Assembly: GCA_013399115.1 (NCBI GenBank)
Contig: VXAA01003135.1
Span: 146,419 to 210,418 of the forward strand
Source of the DNA: Anseranas semipalmata
Taxonomy: Eukaryota; Chordata; Aves; Anseriformes; Anseranatidae
Direction of reading: 5' to 3'
DNA length: 64,000 bases
Of the stretch, positions 49,020 through 58,900 are shown piece after piece (position 1 is the stretch's first letter; the number at the start of each line of letters is the position of its first letter). Made by a program: the position numbers and the translations under genes. The notes under the pieces were generated by a model. The model worked only from the letters and a program-made list of their open reading frames with translations, was not told where the DNA came from and ran no database searches.

Positions 49020-49189
49020 ACTCCCTCCCAGAGAACATGGCAGGCGCTGTGTCAAGAAACCATGGAAGCAGACAAGCTACTAACATTGAGGGTGCTTCCC
49101 CTTCTCAGGCAGATCTGCAAAGTAACCAGATGGACAGCATGGCCCCCCGTGGTGAACACGAACTCCAGGATGAAAACTGTATGCTTTAA
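49020..49189 (+). other. Candidate terminal coding exon, unrecognised
   Basis: A good polypyrimidine tract and acceptor ('atcatctctctttttccag') ends at 49019. The following frame is open from the junction to TAA at 49187-49189. It includes ATG at 49037 in strong context (aacATGG) and reads hydrophilic, Asn/Gln/Ser-rich text such as NHGSRQATNIEGASPSQADL, then ending DENCML. In the same frame a stop lies only 18 bases upstream of the acceptor, so coding would begin near this boundary. I do not recognise the protein. Long antisense frames (49052-49516 minus) also exist, which reduces the weight of this evidence. Confidence 0.25.
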
Positions 49190-49710
49190 GCAGCTGGGTT
49201 GGGCCTGCAAGTAGTTGAAAACAAGAGGTGCTTGCAGCTGTGACAAATACTGTATAAGGGGCAGTTGTATAGGTACATAGGAACCTTGGATGTTGTGGCA
49301 CAAAAGCAACAGACTCAAAGCCAGAGGCAGTCTTTCCCCTCCCAGGAGATACAGCAGATTCACGGGATACAGGGGATCTGGCAGGAGCACCCCCATCATT
49401 TTGCAGCTGATGCCACCAGAGCCTATTGATACGTAGAAATGTAATGTCGCTGGTGATGGTGATGGCCTGAAATGTTTTTGCTTGATCTTGGAGCTTGTCT
49501 TTTTGTGACACATCACTTACCCTTACCTGATGGTTTTATAGTGTTGGCATTTATCAGTGTCTACTTGTTCTGCCTTTCCATTCTGCTTTATCTAATCTTT
49601 GTATGGGAGATAGAAGTCCTCCCTTCCATGATCTTTGCCTTTTCCTTGTCTTACACCCATTAACAGCTAACTACCCTCATCGGAAAAGGCTAATTCCTTT
49701 ATATTGGCAA

Positions 49711-49782
49711 GACCAGGGCCTCATGAAATCAAAGGTGAAACTCCCATTGACTTCAGCTGGAGCAGAAGTGGCTCAGTTTAAT
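49711..49782. repeat. Possible ancient amniote MITE-like repeat
   Basis: The text 'agggcctcatgaaatc', then 'gtgaaactcccattgacttc', then 'agctggagcag' closely resembles old dispersed amniote repeats with a 'cccattgacttcaatggga' core and 'gggcctgat' ends. Recalled from memory and short, so tentative. Confidence 0.4.
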
Positions 49783-52700
49783 CAAAGGGCTTGAGGAGAA
49801 AAGCAAAACAGAAAGCAGAGACAGTAAATTCAACCTATGGCAAACTCCAAAATGATCAAAAGCTTACAAAGAGCTCAAATTTTCCTAGATATTCATGCAA
49901 CATCCTGGATGACATAGCTGCTCTCAGGACTGAAGCCTGTTATAGCTATCGCCCCCTCAATAAATACTGATTTTCTAATTATAACTCTTCCTACAAATGT
50001 GGAGTGTGTGGGCACAGGGCTAGTTAGCCATTGGTTGCAATACAATTTTATTTTCAGTGACTGGTATTCATTGGTAGCTGCAAGAATTTCCTTCCAAAGT
50101 CATAATTTCTGAAATGTGGCACTTTTCATTAAGATGACAAATGCTGGCATTTGGCGGGATGTGGTATTGATTGCATCAAGCTCTGAAATAGCGGCCGGCA
50201 GCAGAAGAACAATACGGAAGCCAGCAGTGCCAGGCTGGATCAGGCTGCTTCCCTAGGGCTTGTTTCCATCCTGCAGTATATTTCTGTCTTAGTGTGAATA
50301 AAATCACTTAACAGGTAACATGCTGATTTGCTGAACTATCTATCAAGTGAACTGTTCAAAGCAGAGATAGGGCCAACTGACATAAACAAAAAAAAATGTA
50401 CTGTTTTGAAGGACAGAGGTAATTCTCCACCTGCGAGAATTTTATTACCTATTGCTGCAACAGTGGGTTCAAGCACTGAACAGTTTCCACTGGATGAAAG
50501 AAAGGGTTGAGGACCTTTTTGCAGGCACACACTACAGGGAAACAGCACATTTTACAGTCCTGACTCTTTTTCTTGCTAATGAATCTGGATGTTATTTTTT
50601 AATTCCTCATAGTTCTCTGTAACAACCCAAAATCTCAGGCTCTGATGAGGAATCCAGGTAGCCAGTAATCCTCTGATAAACTTGTCCCTGCAAAACTCTA
50701 TAAGAGTCCACTCTTCTATGGAGAAAATGAGAGATCATCTTCCATGCTTAAAGATATTTAATATCAAGGAAGACATGAGCAATTAGGTTGCCTTCTGCTC
50801 AGGACTGCTAGAACAGTCAAAGAAGAGAAATAGTTGTGGTGCCTCGCATGAGGCCAGTAGCCAATTTGTTTCCTTACCTAACTGTTTTTCATCCAACTTT
50901 TTCTTGCTGCTTCCTAATAAATGACTGTAAGGTACATATATTTATGTATATATCTGGGCTCAAAAGGCAGAAAATGCTGCTTGAAAAAAAATCTGTTACT
51001 GTTCTTAATTAACAAAACTGTCATTTTTAATAAAAGCTTCCCACAGTGCCGTAGAGGAGATTTCAGAAAATAAGCCTTTGTAAGGAAACATGTGGATCCA
51101 CCTTCTGGATTGAATTTCCAAATGGTGGTTTTTATACTATTGAAAGTAACTGGTCTTTGTCCTCATCTAATGAGAGTGACCTCCTACAGAAAGCTCTTCG
51201 AGATCTATTTATGAAGAGTGCCACATAAGAAACTAGTATTGATTTTTATTTATTAACTTTATTTGTATATTTCTGGCTGTCATATCTCTTTTACTACCTC
51301 TAGATCAAATGGCTAGGCCTCTTAATATATTGCTATATGTCTTGTTTTCCAAGTATCTCTTACTTTTGTTCTCTGAATTGTTGTTTTTTTTTCCTCTTTT
51401 TTGCCTTTTTTTCTTTTTTTAAAGAATGTAGTGCTCTGAGACTTAAAAAGGTCTTCTGTAGAATAAGGTAATTATCTTGTCTAGAAGGAGATAAGCACAA
51501 AGTTTAAGAATGAAAACTAGAGGAAAATAAAATGTGAAGGCCACAAAAACCATTTAGAACTCAAACTGCAGGCTGCCCCTTACCTTTGACTAATTCTTGT
51601 CAAATCTGATGATTTACTTCTCTGAAATTTCCACTTGTGTTGTTTCTGGTGAAAGTAATATCAGGAGAGACTGTGGAGGCAATTGATGATGTTTTAAGCA
51701 TTGTGAACCACATCACCACACCTAAGAAAGGATGGAGAGAGTGATGTGCCTCTGTAAAAGCCCCTGCGCTGTGTTGGGTGCCCTTCCAGCATAGCCAATA
51801 TTTTTCCCAGGAGGATTTGTTTGGCTCTTTCTCCCTTCTCTAGGTTTTGATGGTGGAGCCAGGTGGCCATGAAGGCACCTGGTGCCCCTGGGAGCCCTGG
51901 CACCGTCCCTAGCAGGAAAGGTAGTCGCAGCAGGCGGCGGAGTAGAAGCAACTCTGTGCAGCCTGGCTCTCCTGGCAGCCAGAAACACTTGGGAGTGGGG
52001 AGAGGATGAGTGAAGTGAGCGAATTACAGGAAAAAATAAAAACTCCAAACTGCAACCCCTAAGCTGTGGTAACACTTAGTCACTCCATGTCACTCGTGGT
52101 CAAAAAAAAGAGGGGGGTGGAATTTGCTTTTGAGATATGTATTCAGTGAAAAATTTCAAACCAGCAAGACTGCTTTTTGAACTCTGAAATGGAAAATCTT
52201 TCTAAATACTTCATGGATCTGAGTCTCTGTTTAGCTAATTACTTATTTAGAAAATAAATCTGTGAATTCAGTGACTGGGAATACCCATATGAAAACATGG
52301 CCAGCTTGACTTCTGTGTTCCATTGCAGTCAGTACAGAGGTACCATACAGCCGCTTCCGTCCCTTTCCCTTTATGTCTCCCCAGGAACAAAAGCCAATGG
52401 TAAGGAAGCACAGATCTTCTTGGTTGATCTAGACTGACTTTCCAGGACCATACACAATGGGCCAGTGCTTGTATCCCAGTCTTGACATGGACGTGCTCTC
52501 CATGCACATCTGGGTCCCAACCCTGTGCATCGCATTGCTGATGGTAACTTTTACATGGGGCAGCTGGTTTCGAGACTTCAGATGTGGGCTTTTTGCCACC
52601 TTCAACGTGTGTAAAATATTAAGTCAAATGTTCTTTTTGTCCCTGCTCCAAAACTACACCTCACTGACAAGCCCTGCGCAGGCTTTACGTAGCACACCCA

Positions 52701-52800
52701 CCAGGTGTGAGCTGGGAGCTGTTACAGCTTTCCAAGAACCAGTCACTGTTCTTACTTAAAGCAGTGATGGGCCCACGCTTAATTTCAGGCTGATACCGGA

Positions 52801-52817
52801 GGCTCGGTTACCGAGCC
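52801..52817. other. CpG-containing near-perfect inverted repeat
   Basis: ggctcggt and accgagcc are 8-base arms separated by one base. This is unusual because it carries two CpGs in CpG-poor surroundings. Possible dimeric binding site or chance. Confidence 0.6.
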
Positions 52818-54124
52818 TTGGCGAGACTGCTGTGCAAAGACAACTGTTTTCCATTGAAATAGGTCAGTTTTCTGACATGATCAGCAGCCTGCTTAATCCC
52901 TGGACATCAAGCTAATTGGGTTGTCCAGATAGAAGATACAATGATCTTTGTATTCTTAGAAATAATTGTGGAATTACAACTTTTGCATAGATTTAGCTGT
53001 ATTCTCCACCCTCTCTCTCTCCATTAAAAGAATTCAGTCCTATTTCAGAAGATAACCTTAGGAGAATGAGGAAGGTATATGCTTTGCCTCTATCTTAATA
53101 AAAGTCTGATATGAAGGTTTAATTAAGAGAGAGAAAATAACTAGGAATGATCACAGGATTTAAAGCAAAATAGACCTAGCATAAATGAAGTAAGATTCAC
53201 AAATATGATTCAAAATGTGCCCTTGCAGAGACAGAGCAGAGTTTCTCTCTGAAGCTTGAGACAAGATCTGCCATAGCTGTTTTCCACTTTCCAGCTGTAA
53301 TGGCAATTCCTACCCGCACATTTCCCTTCTTGCATCTTGGCTTACAAGGCTAAGAATATTTTTTTTTTTCAAATTTGTATCTTCTTTAGACTTACTGCAT
53401 TTTCTTTAATTTCTTGTGTTGTTGTGGTGCGAAGGTTTTGCTTTTGGATATTTTTTGGTGTTTTAAACACCTGCCATTCCCACTAGTCCATCTCATAGCT
53501 CTTCTGTTGCATCAGAATAAGTGAAGGCGAAGCTGATAAATCTGCTGTGTTACCCTGCTATGTTCTGCTAGGGACACATATTTTCTGTTCACTGTCATAC
53601 CAAAGGAAACAGTGAGAGGATGTAAAGAAAGGAGAAACTTGAGTTGCCTGGTCTGACAACATCTGTCTTCTGCAATAACTTCTGGGTGTGCTGGTTTCTT
53701 AATGCCTATATGCATTAAACATCTCCCACCACAATAAGTTTAACTGTACAAGCCTCTGAAAAAATTTTCATAAGTCTGTTACATTCAAGGGATTTCAGAG
53801 CTCGGAAAGTGAAATCCAGCTATCTTGTTTATTCATAGATGCATGTTTCCCATGAGTTTCTCAGGTTTTGGCAGTAGGGCTTACTGAAAGAGTTCCAGGA
53901 AACAATTCTGTGTCACTTCATGTGGTAGGTGTGATGCTCAAAAAAATGCTACTTTTCATGGAGATGGTTTTGAGGCATCCATATATAATTGTATATTTAG
54001 TCAACCATCAGTTCTGCTTTCCGGAGATTTAGATTAGACTTATAAAATGTCCTGTTGCTAGGATATGTTTATATTTTGAGTCTAACAGTACTATGGTCAC
54101 ATCTTTGTACAGCACTGAGCATAA

Positions 54125-54206
54125 TGAGAAGCTATTATTGGGATTCCTACATACTGCTACAATAATGCGAATCTATTGTTGAGATTCCTAGATGTTTCTA
54201 CAATAA
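54125..54206. repeat. Diverged tandem duplication of about 41 bases
   Basis: Two adjacent copies share 'ctatt.ttg.gattccta' and 'ct.ctacaataa' at a 41-base offset, with several substitutions. It is an old local duplication, seen directly. Confidence 0.65.
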
Positions 54207-54490
54207 GAATAAATAGTAAAAAAAAGTTTTAAATTTATCTTCAGCTGACAGAGTAGTTGAAAATGTGGTTGTCTGCTGAAAGGCATGTTTTTCCCAAGCT
54301 AGATTTTTTCTGTTTTAAGGGAGAAGTTTTAAAAGCAAAAAATATTCCCAGGATAATTCATACACAGCTGACTAAATAATTCATCATGAATAATGTATTC
54401 AGATTTTGCCTCTCTCTTCATAAGGAGATTAGGATATTCTCAGATACATTCATTATTCAAACTAATACTGAGCCCCCCCCTCCTCCCCGC

Positions 54491-54600
54491 CCTGGGCTCG
54501 ATTCTGTCACCTTTACTCAAGCTGAGTAATGTTTTCTGTGGGGAATCATGCTGATTTTAGTGGCAATTCCTGCACAGCATGGTATGGGAGACAGCATCTG
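54491..54600. repeat. Possible ancient amniote MITE-like repeat
   Basis: The phrase 'gggctcgattctgtcacc' followed by 'tttactcaagctgagtaatg' resembles my memory of an old palindromic amniote repeat ('gattctgccacc..ttactca..gagtagta'). 'attttagtggcaattcctgc' then stands where 'cccattgacttcaatgg'-type text would be. Tentative; a repeat-library search is needed. Confidence 0.4.
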
Positions 54601-55398
54601 GACTTAAGTGAGTAGGTTACAAGCACTTGTGAATATTTGATGGTTGTACTTTGAAGCTCCTCCTGCATAGGATTGCTATGCAAATCCTAGGAGGTACTTT
54701 TGTTAGCTCTTGTAATTAACCATTGCAACCCCAATTTATTAAACATCCAATTCAAATTTTGATTGCAGCGGAGAGGCAAGCTAACATCTTGCTTTCCATG
54801 AGCAGTGGAGCTTAGCTTTGAACACTTTGCTGTTTACAGAAAGTGAACACCAAAGATCAAGAGTGAAGGCTAAAAGAAATGTGCTCATGTGTGCAGTCAT
54901 TCAGAATTTCTCTTGTTACCGGTGTTGCGTCTGGAGATTGCCCATAGGCATTTTTTCAGCACTGAGAGTATGCATTAACCACCTCTGTGCCTTCCTCTTC
55001 CCTGTGACTGCAGCTCTTTCTGGCAAATATTTTTAATATAGACCAGGCCTTTGATTGGGCAGATGAGGCTTGCTTCTCAGCTTCCAGCAGAAGAGCCTGA
55101 AGGCAGAGCTGGAAGCATAGACTGGGGTATAGCTACACTGCAGTATGCCTTCCCAGATGCTCTGTGGCCACCGGTGCCACCCTGCTTTGCAGAGGAGCCT
55201 TCAGCCCAGTGGCTCTGTAGGCTGGTGTTGCCCGCTCCCTGGCTAGCTGTGCTCCCGGATCACCTCCCGTTCTTCCAGTCCAGCTAAGGCTGCAGGTATA
55301 AATTGGCTCAGTTCTGCTTTACTGCCCACGGCAAGAGCCGGTGTAGGAAGGGACAATGGCACCCGTCTCCTCCCCAGGACCCACCACCTCCTCTGCAG

Positions 55399-55452
55399 GT
55401 CTTGGATGAGGAACGGGAGTTACGCAGGACTTTGCTTTGCTGGCAGACAGAG
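55399..55452 (+). other. Candidate 54-base microexon, unrecognised
   Basis: An acceptor 'ccaccacctcctctgcag' precedes 54 bases ending at a donor-like CAGAG|GTGAAG. The length is divisible by three. Frame 0 reads VLDEERELRRTLLCWQTE, a charged heptad-like stretch. The donor is weak at +5/+6, and the interval is part of a longer open frame at 55303-55509. Confidence 0.18.
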
Positions 55453-58374
55453 GTGAAGGGGGATGTAGTGACTCTTGAAAGCCCTTTTCAGAAGCCATGT
55501 TTTGGTTGACAGTTTTGTGTTTTACAGCTAGCAGTTTGGGGCTGAACTGAATATTTTGTCTTTCTGAAAGAAAAGTATGATATCCAATGACTGGGTCAGA
55601 AAATCTCTCCTTTAAGACTCTGACAAGATTTCGCATCCTGCCTGTGTCAAAAACAAGAGATACCTGGTAGGGGAAGATTTTGGACTAAATATATTCAGTA
55701 TTTTTACATAAAATTGTAAGACATTTTATGTAAGAAGATTATGCAATATTTTATACACCTACATTTTTTTCTATGTGGGGGGCTCTCATTTCGAGCTACC
55801 TGAAATGTTCTGCCAATGTGAAATACAAACCCTGCGACAAAGCCTTTAGAGCAAGATGTCGTGTCTCCAATATGAGGACTACAGTATTCTGTACGATGGA
55901 GAAAGTGTACCTTATCAATACACCTATTTGCAGCAGATATGCTTACAGAGTCTGCACTAGAAAGTGGTTGTATGGTTCTATTAAAGCACAAGCCAGCCTG
56001 GAGTTGGCAGGTTTAGAGCACTTTGAACCCAGTCCAACACTTAATTTGATGGACAGGGTTGGAATAAGGCAGTTTAGTCTGTGACAGTAAAACAAATACA
56101 AATAGTCTCCTGGCTCTCTAATGGTGTTTACAAGAGCATTAAAATGATTTCCTGCTAATGATACACAGTTGTAAGGATTGCAGCACTACATCATCAGGGT
56201 AATGCTGCTGCCACTGTGGTGTGGATCTAGAGACATCCAAAGCAAAATGCCAGCAGAGAAACTGGACAGTGTACAATACCAGGAATGGCAATCCAGCAAA
56301 ACAGAGTCAAAGTGTTGCTGCTGTGCTTTCAAAAAGAGAGAAGATAAATGCAGGAAGTGTGCCTTCACATTGGCTTTTCCTGATGCTTTTGTGATGCATT
56401 TGTTATTGTTCACCTGGCAGAGACAGACCTGCTTTTAAATGCATCTCCTCTTTGGTTGGCCCAAGAAACTTACTTTCACGTAAATCAGGTTCCTCACTTC
56501 TTGTGTTAATCCATATTGTGCTTTCTGTATAAAAGAGCTCTTATAATGCACATTTAGGTTCAGGAGGATATTACAGAGCACTTGCGGATTTACTAATTTA
56601 GGCTTGATACTATAATTGGTAATAAAGTTTGAAGCTTGCTTTTCTGTAACACAGCAAAGCAGTGTTCAGGAAGTACTGCTACATGCATACATTTTGTATA
56701 AATACTGCCTCAGAAAGTAGAGAACTTGTGTGAACCCTCTGGGCCTTTGCTGTGCTATAATGCAGGCTCTTGTGTGACAGCAGTGCCCTTTCTCCCATCA
56801 GACACCAGCACTCGCCTGGCTCAGTGGGAACACAGAACCCCCCATTTACATTTGCTCAGGACAGAAGCTGTGTTAACCTTGCAAATGCAGCGAATGTCAA
56901 ATTGGTAAAATGCTGACTTGCTTAGCATCTGTCTTTTCAGTCTATTTATGCCATGGCTGTATGTTAAAGAGCACTGTAAACCACTTACAATTTGACCCAT
57001 TCTGTGCAAACGAAGCAAAATCTGCAGATAACACAAACTATAATTCCAAATGTCAATAGGTTGCAGATTGCTCCCAGAGTGTTTTTAATGAAAGATGAAA
57101 AACAGACTCTTTTATCTCATCAATAATCTACTTATTAATTATATTAATAGAACTGGGCCCTGCAAACTCATAAATATCCGTAGATGTTATGATACTGTCC
57201 TTGCTGTGAGTGCTTTATGGGTTATAAATTACTTTAAATTATCATTAGACATAAGTTTCAGTGGAACTGTACTGAAAAGCCCTCTCTCCCTTCGCCCCTC
57301 CCTCCCTTCCTCCCAGTTTTTGAAGGCATCACAAGGCTATGGTGATGCTGAAAACTGTTTGTCAGCTGTAAAACTGGAACCGATGTGTCCCTTGGAAGTT
57401 CAGATTTCATGGTGCTTCCTATTGTGCCTTGTGCCGGAATTCTCTGGTTTTCTTGTTTCAGACTTTTATTGCGATTTTAGGGGTTTACTTTTCCCTGGAG
57501 ACTGAATTTTTGAGAACCGTTGTGAACACGGTTGCTGTGGAGGCTGTGGAGTGGAGGTATGGAGTGGGGGAGACATTTTGATTGCAATTACTATAGCTCA
57601 TTTGTGTATCTGATCCATTCACTTCCCAAAACAGCTGCTTCAATCAATGATTTCTCTATGACAAACCAGCAAGGCGAGGACTAAACTATCATGTCACAAA
57701 GAGTTGTTATAAAGCTTAGGCATTCATGGGGCTTAGAAGAAGACAAAGGCCAGACCGGCCAGGAATAGGAGATTTCATAATTTAGGATTCCCTTTAACTT
57801 CCTTGATTTTGGGATGTGTGAACTGGATGTAACTTTACTTTTGTTCATGACAAGGGGGACAATACTAAAAAGGACGATTAGTCATACAGCCAGTGGAGTT
57901 GAAGGAAATTTGGCAATGAATCAAATAGGGAAAAAGTAATGTTTTAACAGATGAATTTCTCTTTGTGTTCATCTAAAGCTTACTTACAGCAATATCACCC
58001 ATCAAGAGACTACTTCTCCCACTACTCCCACTACTTCTCTTGGGCAGACTGCCACATGCCAGAAACTTGGGATTGTCATGCTGTTCTTGTTCTTGTCCCC
58101 GTGCACATGAGGAGGCAGCCAGCAGCCCATGGCGACACCTGCTTGTTGGGGCCAGCAGCGGAAATGACTGTTAGTTCTGCCACTCCTTGGATTCTGTTGT
58201 TTTTGAAATCCCAACTTTAGATGTATTAAGCAAATCTCCACTCGGAGAAAAGAAATGTCTACTATTACCTAGGAGTGTAATTTTGGGTTCTGTGCTTTCT
58301 CATTGCTGGTAACAGCCAGGATTAAGAACAGTTCCTGGATTCCAGCTTCTCTGTCTGCTCCAGTTTGTTCCCAG

Positions 58375-58470
58375 GATTTACATGGTACTAGGCTGCTGCA
58401 GCGTGTGTTCTCCTCGCTCTATCCCTCCCTGTACATTAACTGATCACCAGGATTAATGCATTCCTGAAAG
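58375..58470 (+). other. Candidate non-coding exon
   Basis: A pyrimidine-rich acceptor ('ctctgtctgctccagtttg' then 'ttcccag') ends at 58374. A good donor AAG|GTAAGG follows at 58470/58471. All frames contain at least one stop. It lies just upstream of a segment that looks like a conserved non-coding element. Confidence 0.2.
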
Positions 58471-58499
58471 GTAAGGAGCAGAAGCCTGTCTCCTTGACA

Positions 58500-58900
58500 G
58501 CAGAGGACAAACTTGTAATAAATAAATAAAAATAAATATAAATAGTTAGACCCAGCAGCAGATTGTGATGGCAGTAAAGAAGGGTTTGCTTGATGCTTTA
58601 TGTAAATGAAAGCTCTATCTTCTGCCTTCATTGCCATCATTAGAGAGCCTTGTTAATCTGCTCTCTGAACATGATTATCATTTCTATAAACATAAAATAT
58701 GCTGCTTTAACTATAAGCCCCCTCCCCCAGCTTAGTGTCATTGAAAGCAATTGCAATTAAAGTGAGAGGCTGCCCAGGGAGCCACTGAAAGTGCAGATTC
58801 AGATGACAATAGAGCGTAAGATCAGCAGCTGGTGTGACGGAGGGAAGAATGCTGTTTCCAACAGCCTTTCTCCAGACCAGTTGCTCTTCATCTGGCACTT
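58500..58900. promoter_or_regulatory. Possible conserved non-coding element
   Basis: This AT-rich to mixed stretch lacks CpG and repeats, and is dense in developmental-type words such as 'aaataaataaaaataaat', CAATTGCAATTAAAG and TGATTATCATTTC. Such composition is common in vertebrate enhancers. The claim rests on appearance only; no alignment was possible. Confidence 0.2.

Larger units (their letters stand above)
45491..49710. other. Gene-free segment with GC-rich patch, gap and one candidate terminal exon
   Basis: 46042-46506 has an unrecognised minus-strand frame of 154 codons. GC-rich sequence at about 47210-47470 (with a G9 run near 47441) gives overlapping frames on both strands. T18 lies at 48729-48746. 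A candidate terminal exon at 49020-49189 is listed separately. No mobile element is recognised. Confidence 0.35.
49783..54490. other. Gene-free segment
   Basis: Mixed to AT-rich sequence; 51360-51425 is T-rich. A GC-rich patch at about 51770-51970 contains overlapping frames on both strands, including a short plus frame (51869-52009) encoding Gly/Pro and Arg/Ser-rich text. A CG-rich near-palindrome lies at 52801-52817 and a 41-base tandem duplication at 54125-54206. No mobile element is recognised. Confidence 0.35.
54601..58499. other. Gene-free segment with weak exon candidates
   Basis: Mixed sequence. A possible 54-base exon (55399-55452) and a 96-base non-coding candidate (58375-58470) are listed separately. 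The frame 55773-56084 (plus, 103 codons) is Cys-rich in its first half but I recognise no family or splice support. 57095-57505 (plus, 136 codons) is likewise unrecognised. Confidence 0.3.

Noticed and set aside
49052..49516. Two long minus-strand frames (154 and 143 codons)
   Set aside because: They overlap each other in different phases and no domain is visible; I kept only the plus-strand exon candidate, with low confidence.
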